Part shown: in pieces, positions 35,250 through 45,060 of the stretch
Layout: each line of letters starts with the position of its first letter
Position numbering within the stretch: position 1 is the stretch's first letter
Source: Pristionchus mayeri
Taxonomy: Eukaryota > Nematoda > Chromadorea > Rhabditida > Neodiplogasteridae
Assembly (NCBI GenBank): GCA_036245805.1
Contig: BTRK01000005.1
Span: 12,710,001-12,774,000 of the forward strand
Direction of reading: 5' to 3'
DNA: 64,000 bases
Position numbers and translations under genes: made by a program
The notes under the pieces: model-generated
Seen by the model: the letters and a program-made list of their open reading frames with translations, nothing else
Told to the model about the DNA's origin: nothing
Database searches by the model: none

Positions 35250-36505
35250 GAGCCGGCTTTTAGGAATATCCCGGTTTTAGAGTCGGACATACTGAATTTC
35301 AGTTCACAGATTAGCTACAGGGATGGTTTTGATGTCAAAAAATGCGGAAAAATATGACGAATAACTTTGCGGTTGACGAACTTTGAGTGGGACAAATTTT
35401 AAAATTTTTATGATCGAAAAATCAAAATTTGGATAAGAAAAAAATCCATTTATCCATCACGCAGGGTACTTGCAGAGAATTTTATTGCAGAATATGCAAG
35501 AGGGTGTCCACTAGTATCATACGAAAAAATATTAGCCAAATCGATTATGGGGTCTTTTTTGATATATTCACTCAAAGTGGTACCACTGAGGTGATTATGT
35601 GCAAATAATTCTCATATTCTAGAAGCTTATTCAAATTTCGATTGGTTTAGAACAATTTTATTCCATGCTAAGAAATGCTCAATCAAATTTGTTGAAAAAA
35701 GATACGATTTACCATTTTCAAAAAAAGTCGATTTTCAAAATCTGGTTTTTGCTGTTTTGGAGGTCTTGTAAAATATCAATTTCGAATAGACGGCCCTCAT
35801 ATTCTAGCATATTCTTAAATTAGGTTTCGAGTACTGTGGAAATTCGTAAAAAAATCTAATACCAACGCCTCTTATGAACTAGAAACCCACCTTCGAAAAT
35901 GCCCGATCGAGGTGCTCAAAAACTATTAAATTGCGAATCTGATGATATTTCGTGAACATCTTTCAATTTTATGTATCAAAAATCATTTTTCATCCAGATA
36001 CGGCAGCGCACGCAAAGATATCCATAGTTTAATCAATTTGAGAATATAATAATTGTTGAAAAAAGCGATGAAAATTGTTTTCTGGAATTAGCAATATATG
36101 ATTGTGCGCACTGCATATTCTGGTGCCTCTGAATGAGAAATGATTTTTAATGCATAAAACTGAAAGATGTTCACGAAATTTCATCAGATTCACAATTTAA
36201 TAGTTTTTGAGCGCCTCGATCGGGCATTTTCGAAGGTGGGTTTCTAGATCATAAGAGGCTTTGGTATTAGATTTTTTTACGAATTTCCACAGTACTCGAA
36301 ACCTAATTTAAGAATATGCTAGAACATGAGGGCCGTCTATTCGAAATTGATATTTTGCAAGACCTCCAAAACAGCAAAACCCAGATTTTGAAAATCGACT
36401 TTTTTGAAAATGGTAAATCGTATCTTTTTTCAACGAATTTGATTGAGCATTTCTTAGCATAGAATAAAATTGTTCTAGGCCAATCGAAATTTGAAGACTA
36501 TTCAA
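35250..36505. mobile_element. Fold-back (palindromic) element, right arm truncated
   Basis: From about 35620 to 36505 the sequence folds on itself; paired positions sum to 72126 (ATTTCGTGAACATC at 35947 against GATGTTCACGAAAT at 36166). The left end at 35250 begins CCAGAGCCGGCTTTTAGGAA, shared with elements near 42245 and 62700. The matching right terminus is missing, since 36506 onward is the scramblase 3' flank. No transposase ORF is present. Confidence 0.8.
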
Positions 36506-36817
36506 CTTCAATAAAAATAACAACTTTAAACAGAAACGATCTTTGATCTCTTCTTGTGAGGTTCGAGTTTTGGGTTGCGAGATCAAATATCGCAAGAATC
36601 GAGAATACAGAAGAAGCTATGAGTGTGGTAAGTACATTGAATACAGCAGATCGTGATTGTGTGATCAAGGGACAAGGGGTAGGTCACTATGCAACAAAAT
36701 GTACAAGGACGACGTCATTCGAGTGGGGCTTGGTTGGGTGTGGAGAGTGCATGAAATAGAGATGGCGAGACAGCGAACAGACTGGGAGTTAGGGAGGGCG
36801 TTACACTTATGATGTAA

Positions 36818-39800
36818 TTAATAATCCTCGAAATGGACGTAATCCTGCAAATAAATTGTTCAAAATTAAAACAAGTTTTCACGCCCCCCCCCAACTACCG
36901 TAATCTAAAATACAGTAGCCTACAGCACCCCTACCACGACTACCGTAATCACTCACGATGAGGAAGGTGGCTCCGATGAGCGTCGCCTTGGTGCGCACTG
37001 CGAGATCGAGAGGGACTGCAAAATTGAAAGATCAAATATTGAATCAGCTGCAAAATTGTCGAAAACAAACTTTAATTTTATCAATGCAATTCTGATCTCG
37101 GACGTAACGTAATAGGCGAATTACCAGGATACAACGAACCGAGGAGAAACAGGTAATGGCAAAATAAAAATATAAGCACATCGGTTTGACATTGTAAAAA
37201 TCAATCTACAAACTACAAAGATCAAAGATCAAATGTCCCTCGACTCACAGCTCACTCCGAAGTTGTCTGCATCGGTGAGTGCCTCCTGCACGAACCCCGC
37301 CCACTTCTTGTGAATCTCCCCAATTGCCCACTTGGACGGCGTGCGAATCTACGACGAATTTTAGTAGTAGTTGACTACCGTAATGCTACCGCACCCCAGT
37401 AGAATCGCTAACTGACTATATTTTGGATTTTAATCAACAGTCCTATCGACCGTAATCCTCCTGTCAGCAGATATCGATCGATCGATGGCTGGCTGACTAC
37501 CATACGGCTACCGTACCCCTTCTCACCTCGAAGACCTTGTCGTCGCAGCCGCAGCACATCGTGCACGGACCGGGACCCTCGCAGTCGAGCACAACCTGCG
37601 GATGTCAAAGATCAAACTACACAGAGCAGAGATCAAACTACAATCTCGCCTTTCCGTCCTGGTCACACACTTGGTAGGCGCCCGTGCCGCGAACCGATCT
37701 GGAAAAAGGTGCCTGAGATTAGAACACAGACTATATTACAATTTGTTCTTCTAGCGAGCAAACTTTATTTACGCCCTCGTCGTTCCTAGTATGCTAATAT
37801 TTTAGAGACATCGAATGAGTAAGGTATTGCTCTCGCCCGTCAGTATTGCACTAAAAGGATCTTGTGCTGAAGCCGAGATCGTATAGGAGGGAGTTCAATT
37901 GAGAAATAGTGAAGATATGAAACCAAATATCTAAGAACAGTGCCAATCAACATTATGGATTGACAAGTCAACATGCAATGAAACACTAAAAATAGGGGTA
38001 GAATATCGTTAACCTGGACTGCAACACAAGAGCCGCACTAAGAGAGAAAGACGAAAGCAGGAATCGCCGGCCATGTATCAGGAATCGCAACCCGGGTTGT
38101 GGCTCCCCCCATTTATTGTTACATGAAATCACCGGGCACTCTTCATCTCAAGCTCTCGTGGTTCATCGTGGCGAGAAATATTGGGAAACTAAGAGCGCAT
38201 ATAAAAGATCAAAGATCGCATCCTTACCACATTTCCGGGCGGTGCCTCGACGGTGAGCGTGTGCGAGCAGCCCGAGCCGGGAATGGCGCACCTGAGAAAG
38301 ATCAAAGATCAAAGATCAGAGATTAACGATAAATTAGAATGCTCATTTAAGCATCTGAAAGCATGTATAGCAGCGGAAGATAGCAACCAAAGACAAGCAG
38401 TCTCTGCATATTAATTGAGCAAGTGCCTTCGAAGTTTCATCATTAGTATTGATAAGCTTCCTATAACCATATGATAAGCTTCCTATATGATCAACATAGG
38501 CAAAACAGTAATGATGTCCAATGCAACTCGGGTACCAATGTCAATCGGCAACGATCAACTAGTGTACGCCGATTCTTTCATATATCTGGGCACGCGCCTC
38601 TCGTTTGATCAAAATCTTTCTCTTGAAATCAATAGAAGAATCAGAGGAGCATGGAGATCTTATAACAAGTTCTACACGTTTTTCACGAATCGAAGATGCG
38701 CCATTGGTTTGAAAGTAAGGCTGTTCCGAATGTGCGTCGAGCCGTCGCTAACCTATGGAAGCGAAACGTGGAGTACCACATCAAAGGACAGGAAACGGCT
38801 TATTGTTGCTCAAAGAAGCATGATGCGGAAGATGATCGGAGTTACAAGAATGGACCGAATTTCGAATGTTTCCCTTGCCAATCGCATCCCTCTAACTGAT
38901 ATCCGAGTCAGAGTCATGATAAGAAAGAGGAGATGGGCAGAGAGACTATCTATGTTCACCGACGACAGGTGGTCCAAAAGAGTTCTTGAGTGGACACCGT
39001 GGGATAGAACAAGACCTGTTGGACGCCCGAGAGTCAGATGGAGAGACGAACTCATTAAAGAACACGGAGTGCAATGGCAGCGAGTATACAGGGAAAACGC
39101 GATCGAATGGAAGAACGGCATTGTTCGACAGGCCTCTGCCTTCATGCTCGAATAAATGATTATGATTATGATTAAGCTTCCTATGGCCACAATTTGATTC
39201 ATCCCAGACATCCACCAGTAACAAACAATTCTCGCCCACCATCCACAGCCACCACAGCACTTGAACTCGCGATTGATGCGCATCACTTCTTGTAGAGATA
39301 AAAAATCAGAGATCAGAGATGATAACTATTTCCCTTTTCGCCCAACCAACCGATCTTGCTCATTAAGAATTCCAAAAAAATATTCAAACGAAATTGCCCT
39401 ATAGCTACCGAGTGTCCAAATCCTACAGTATTCTGCTCAGGGAGCGCTAAGCTAGTCTTTGACTACTGTAAGCTACCGTTCACTTTGCCCTGCTGTAAGC
39501 TACAGTACCCTTTGACCTACCTTTCCAAAAATGTCGACGATGTGGATGATAAAGCCGCGCTGCGAGCCGCAGCACTGCTGCGTGCAGAAGCCACTCTCCT
39601 CGTAGGCGTAGTAGATCTGAGAGATCAACGATCAAAGGGGGCGGGGCTTCGCGGGAATTGAGACAGAAAATAACAGGGGTCAGCGAACAAATACTATAAG
39701 CACCAGGTAAATAACAAAGAAGATAAACATCATCGTAGATATAGCGCAGGAAAATAAGCAACATCAGGCACGAGGTCGGATGAGAACTATGACGTCATAC

Positions 39801-40617
39801 CGCATTTGATAAATCTGATGCGGCATGACGTCAGTTCTCATCCGACCTAGTACCTCCACCCACGGAAACACAAAAGCATCCAGACAAACCCTTTTAAGAT
39901 CAAAGATCCCTCAGTTCACCTGCTGTCCGACGCCGTTCATGATGACGTACTTTTTGCTCGTCTCCCAGCCAGAGACGATCTCGAGCAGTTCGATCTGCTG
40001 CAGAGATCAAAGATCAACACCGTTACTATCACTACATTACTGGTTCTAGTCAGCCTGACCGCACTACACCACCTGGCGCAGTCGTCTCTCAAATACTGTA
40101 AAATCACTTGAGGTAGCTGCTTTACCCTTTTTTACTGGATCTCAATGAAAATCTATATGCTACCAACTGAACCACCCGTGTAAATGAACAATTGGAACAG
40201 CTTTGCTACGAAATTAAATGCTCGTAACACAATCACGCACCAGGCTGAATTCACGTATTACTTTCTAAAATATCAAAACATTTAATTTTTTTTCGCGACT
40301 CCTGATTATCAAAACGTGTTCTTCTCTGACAGAATCGAGGTACAGTAGAGTGCACCATTGCTCCTAGCAGCAAAGTCCTCCCAGTTTTTGGATATTCCGC
40401 ATCATACATACAATTTTAGCGTGAAAGTTGCTATAAACCTTGCCGGGTTTTAGTCTGAAGTAGGGGCATCCTCCAGGATTTTGAAACTCAACAGCAATTC
40501 CTGCCCAAATCCTTGGATAGTAGCGCACCTGTTTGATCTGAATCTTGTCGATTCCTGCGAGGTACTCGAGGCCGGGAGGGATGTCGCCACGCGTCCGCGG
40601 ACGACGCATCCAATTTC
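36818..40617 (-). CDS. Phospholipid scramblase family protein (nine exons found, 5' end not found)
   Basis: Minus-strand exons in order: 40529-40617, 39920-39997, 39521-39616, 39240-39288, 38228-38291, 37650-37712, 37527-37595, 37249-37348, 36957-37015, 36818-36844 (the last holds only nine codons with the stop). Key readings are PPGLEYLAGIDKIQIKQ, QIELLEIVSGWETSKKYVIM, a Cys-rich stretch (FKCCGGCGW), LTVEAPPGN, EALTDADNFGVSFPLDL and TKATLIGATFLI with DYVHFEDY at the C-terminus. These are the scramblase core in order, which in animals moves phospholipids between plasma-membrane leaflets in a Ca2+-dependent way; the last helix is membrane-inserted. Phases agree except at 39521/39288. One junction needs a GC donor. 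The N-terminal proline-rich part was not found; a minisatellite and LINE debris lie upstream. Confidence 0.88.
37596..37649 (-). other. Probable GC-AG intron in the scramblase gene
   Basis: To keep frame between QVCDQDGK and VVLDCEGPGPC the donor must be AAG/GCGAGATT, with acceptor ATCCGCAG. The nearest GT donor (GATT/GTAGTTTG) leaves the next exon out of frame. The GC choice also gives the spacing expected for the family. Confidence 0.65.
38487..39172 (+). mobile_element. 5'-truncated non-LTR retrotransposon (RTE-like) in a scramblase intron
   Basis: A 222-codon frame (38487-39155) gives the C-terminal end of an endonuclease/reverse-transcriptase ORF (SLTYGSETWSTT; WTPWDRTRPVGRPRVRWRDE). 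It ends in an ATTATG-type short repeat tail (TGATTATGATTATGATTA) and is flanked by TAAGCTTCCTAT at 38475-38486 and 39173-39184, a 12-base target-site duplication. The element lies opposite to the host gene. It is a dead copy lacking the catalytic RT core. A third copy of the target word lies at 38453-38464. Confidence 0.85.
39774..39847. other. Perfect-stem-like hairpin in a scramblase intron
   Basis: GGTCGGATGAGAACTATGAC... pairs with ...GTCAGTTCTCATCCGACC over about 30 bases, with few mismatches and a 12-base loop. Both arms contain TGACGTCA-like words. It could be a tiny fold-back insertion; no RNA family is recognised. Confidence 0.7.
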
Positions 40618-40832
40618 CTGCATGAACTAATATAATTAAAATTAACTAAATCAATTAACAAAAACATTCACTTTCATTTTGAAACAACATAGATAATTAG
40701 TCAATGAATGAAGATAATTAGTCAACATAGATAATTAGTCTATCGAAACAATGTGCAACAATTCTCCAAAAACAAACATTTTATTTTCTCCTCTAACACT
40801 GGGTATATCAAATCCTTGAGTGTTTCCGTACT

Positions 40833-41595
40833 CTACCGGACATCCATTCTGCCGTACTCTACCGTACTCTACCACACATCCATTCTACCGTACTCTACCG
40901 TACATCCATTCTACCGTACTCTACCGTACATCCAGTCTACCGTACTCTACCACACATCCATTCTACCGTACTCTACCGTACATCCATTCTGCCGTACTCT
41001 ACCGTACATCCATTCTACCGTACTCTACCACACATCCATTCTACCGTACTCTACCGTACATCCATTCTACCGTACTCTACCACACATCCATTCTACCGTA
41101 CTCTACCGTACATCCATTCTACCGTACTCTACCACACATCCATTCTACCGTACTCTACCGTACATCCATTCTGCCGTACTCTACCGTACATCCATTCTAC
41201 CGTACTCTACCACACATCCATTCTACCGTACTCTACCGTACTCTACCGTACATCCAGTCTACCGTACTCTACCGTACATCCATTCTACCGTACTCTACCA
41301 CACATCCATTCTACCGTACTCTACCGTACTCTACCGTACATCCAGTCTACCGTACTCTACCGTACATCCATTCTACCGTACTCTACCACACATCCATTCT
41401 ACCGTACTCTACCGTACATCCATTCTGCCGTACTCTACCGTACATCCATTCTACCGTACTCTACCACACATCCATTCTACCGTACTCTACCACACATCCA
41501 TTCTACCGTACTCTACCGTACATCCATTCTGCCGTACTCTACCGTACATCCATTCTACCATTCTCTACCACACATCCATTCTACCGTACTCTACC
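40833..41595 (+). repeat. 26-bp minisatellite (CATCCATTCTACCGTACTCT type)
   Basis: About 29 units of CATCCATTCT(A/G)CCGTACTCTACC followed by ACA or GTA, with occasional additional CGTACTCTAC insertions. The building word TCTACCGTAC is the same TACCGTA word scattered through introns of this window. Long frames here are repeat artefacts. Confidence 0.92.
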
Positions 41596-41604
41596 GTCCT
41601 GCTA

Positions 41605-42015
41605 TTTCTTCACAACTGTGTTCATGGGCATTATAAATAAAAACTCTTCATATCTATTTCGTGTTTCACCGATCTCGCACAGCCTACGATCATCACACCC
41701 CTTACGGTTATCGATTCCCTACCTAATTAAGACCACTCATTCAACTGTTGTAAGCAGGACTATTTCTATTTGGAATAATCTCCCCTTTGATATTGTATCC
41801 TCACTTCCACATAGGTTTCGTTCACTTGTTCTCTCTCTGACACAGAAAGACCTTCCCCCTCACGTATACGTATATAATTCCACCCCTACTGCCTCGACCC
41901 CCCTCTCCCATACACAAGTCGCCAAGGAGCGATTTACCTTCCATCAACATCTTCAAAGAATCTCTCGTCTCTAAAGTACATTTATGGATGGAATAAACTA
42001 TTTGTATTTGTATAA
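41605..42015 (+). mobile_element. 3' end of a non-LTR retrotransposon
   Basis: The frame after the minisatellite reads SHSLRSSHPLRLSIPYLIK, then TVVSRTISIWNNLPFDI, the typical C-terminal end of a CR1/jockey-type ORF2 after the RT domain, and stops at about 41974. It is followed by a short AT-rich 3' end (GGAATAAACTATTTGTATTTGTATAAGC), as expected of a LINE 3' terminus. No RT catalytic core remains. Confidence 0.65.
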
Positions 42016-42112
42016 GCAAAATCGGAAATCATCATATAGGTGGTATTGCTCGGTTCTCTCAGATAGGCAGTCATATCTGAGAGATGTAGAAAGGAAATAA
42101 ACAGCATATTCT

Positions 42113-43975
42113 ATCACGCGTATCACGAGTCAGTGGAGGTACCCGGGAACAATTTGTAAAAAGTTTCTTTGATCTGGATCTCAGTATGGTGGGAGCATAC
42201 TCTAGAGTCAACTAATTGAAAAATATGTACTGTGTGTCCCAGAACCGGCTTTTAGGAATTTCCCGGTTTTTGATCCGGAATTTCTGTATCACAGCTCCCT
42301 GACGAGCTAGAGAGGTGGCAGTGGGCTCAAAATGTTCGGAAAATTATTTCACACAACTTTTACGTTACAACCAAAGCCATCGGATTGCAAATGACAATTT
42401 AAAGATCGAAGAACCGAATTTGCTGAAAGACATTAAAGAATGCTGGATTTGTGAGATACGATTGCCCGAAATTTTATTTCAGATTATGAAACAGTGAGTT
42501 GAGTGTCATTAAAAATAAAAATGGCAATTGGACATGGGTGAATTTTGCTAGATCTTGTAGAACATCCGTAATTGAGATAGTGGTGAAATGAAAGTTCGAA
42601 TTCTCAGCTTCTTAAGAAAGGCGTGACAAAGAATATATCAGTTTAATAATTCTCTAGCCAAGTTATACCCACAACAGAAGAAAAAGCTGAAGATATCCGC
42701 ATTTGAAGAAAATTTTTTCACTTATTTTTTTTCTCAAATTTGCATGTTGCTAACTCAAAATTTCGAGATATGTATTCGTATTTTCTTTTGATAAGTTAAA
42801 GCATGCCTAGCCATGTATAAGATGTGGGGGTACTGGCCTCCTCCACACTCCAGACCTTGAAGTTTTCAAGACGCCAAAGTGGAAGATTGAGTATGCCGGA
42901 AATAAGAAAAATCGATTTTAGAAAAGGTTTTGGGAATTCTGAGTTAAAATATGTGTGAAAATGTATTCCGTAATCGTATGAATCTTAAATCATTGGAATG
43001 TCCAATTTTTTACGATTTTCAGATAATGATAATTTTCAAAATTTGAAAATTTCGCAAATTTATAATCGTGAAGACTGATAATTTATAATCGTGAAGACTG
43101 ACGTTTTTATTGATTTATGATTCACCAGATTACGGAAATATTTTTCACACATATTTCAACACAGAATTCCCAAAACCATTTCCAAAATCGATTTTTCTTA
43201 TTTCCGGCAGACTCAATCTTCCATTTTGGAGTCTTGAAAACTTCAAGGTCTGGAGAATGGAGGAGGCCAGTACCCCCACATCTTATACATAGCTAGGAAT
43301 GCTTTAACGTATAAATAGTAAATACGAAGTTGAGTTAGAAACATGCAAATTTGAGAAACAAAATAGGTAAAAAAATGATTTTCTTCAAATGCGGATATCT
43401 TTAGCTTTTTATTCTGTAGTGGGTATAACTTGGCTAGAGAATTATCAAACTGATATATTCTTTGTCACGCCTTCCTTAAGAAGCCGAGAATTCGAACTTT
43501 CATTTTACCACTATCTCAATTACGGATGTTCTACAAGATCTAGCAAAATTCATCCACGTCCAAATGCCATTTTTATTTTTTTCTGACACTCATATGAATT
43601 CACTGTATCATAATCTGAAATAAAATTTCGGGCAATCTATCTCACAAATAGAGAATTCTTTAATGTCTTTCAGCAAATTCGGTTTTTCGATCATTACATT
43701 TTCATTTGCAATCCGATGGCTTTGGTTTTAACGTAAAAGTTGTGTGAAATAATTTTCCGAACATTTTGAGCCCACTGCCACCTCTCTCGCTCGTCTGGGA
43801 GCTGTGATACAGAAATTCCGGATCAAAAACCGGGAAATTCCTAAAAGCCTAAAAGCTAAAAGCCTGGGATAAACGGTATAGATATTTAAATTAGTTCCTT
43901 CCAGGGTATGATTCCACCATAACATGAATTATCTGGTCGACACTTTTTGCAAATTGTTCCCGAAGTGGTCATTTT
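42113..43975. mobile_element. Fold-back (palindromic) element, about 1.86 kb
   Basis: Arms of about 900 bases pair around position 43048: AGAGAGGTGGCAGTGGG near 42310 against CCCACTGCCACCTCTCT near 43770. The outer ends share TATCACGAGTCAGTGGAGGT (left) and a CACGAGTATCATCAGTCACTGGAGG-like end on the other strand. The inner landmark AACCGGCTTTTAGGAATTTC is shared with 35250 and 62700. Only short non-coding frames occur. It may be a non-autonomous DNA transposon derivative. Confidence 0.85.
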
Positions 43976-45060
43976 TCCTCCAGTGACTGATGATACTCGT
44001 GCTATGTTTTTTCCAATGTATGATTATTTCAGCATACAGCTCACATTGTATTTGTATATATATCTCCTCGCGAATAAACTCACTAACCTCTGGCATAACT
44101 TCAGCATTCTTAATTAAATTTCATTTAGCATTGTTGATCCCTCTAGCGTTGCTCGGTCTCTCGCACTCCAGCATCAAGGGCACACGTTCACACTTGTTCG
44201 GCGTGCCACTTTAGGTTCATACTACTATACTGATTGTTACACACTACTTGCATTCACTACTCACATTATTAATTGCAGTGTTTATTGATTAGAAGATTCT
44301 GTACTAACCGATTATGTCTCGACAAACGACTCGCCTCTTCGGTCGACTTCTTCTTATGTCGTCGGGTTCTTCATTGCTTCAACATTTAATACGATCATAT
44401 AACTTACAGGCGTATCACTCGATCGGCAGTTCAACACAGGATTAAACTTTCAACTCGACGAATCTGAAAAAAAAAGAGAGAGAACGGGCTGGTTGAAAGG
44501 TTATCGTGTACTTATTTATTGAATGAATGACAAAGAAAATAGTCAAGCGTGTTTCATATTTAAGAGTGTGCTCATCGTCCGTCGCGTGTCTGAATTCGTC
44601 GGGTATGTGGCTATCAGTTTGGTATCGAATCAAGGTTGTGAAAAAATATAACACTTGATACTTCGCAGCAGGCAATACGCGAAATATGTCCGAGATTACA
44701 AATATCGAAGCAGGTAAATGCTCGAGAAGCATCGTCCAGCAAACAGGGTTCGTAAGGAAGACTTACAATTCAAGGAGTAATCACATAGATTATTGACAAT
44801 ACAAACATACCAGTGCCGATATCTCTCACCACAAGTGTTTTGTTCAAAAATTATAGTAAAAATTCTAATAACACAAAATTATGTCAATTGGCTTCCGTAT
44901 TGTTTCAATAAATGTTCAGTGTTCAGCAATTCTGGAAATACGCACAATGCACCAATGCGCATTTACATCGGAAATTTCTATTGGTTTGTCCTTGCTAAAA
45001 ATTAAATTTCGTTTTCAATTATTTACCTTGTTTGACACATAAGAATATATACTGTTTTAG
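43976..45060. other. No gene seen
   Basis: AT-rich DNA without a convincing exon or repeat. It may hold the promoter or the first exons of the metalloprotease-like gene that follows, but I could not identify a start or a signal peptide. Confidence 0.4.

Noticed and set aside
36308..36595. 95-aa minus frame
   Set aside because: Lies in the arm of a fold-back element and partly repeats in the opposite arm; no protein similarity apparent.
40753..41640. 295-aa frame with STVLYHTSILPY repeats
   Set aside because: Pure translation of the 26-bp minisatellite.
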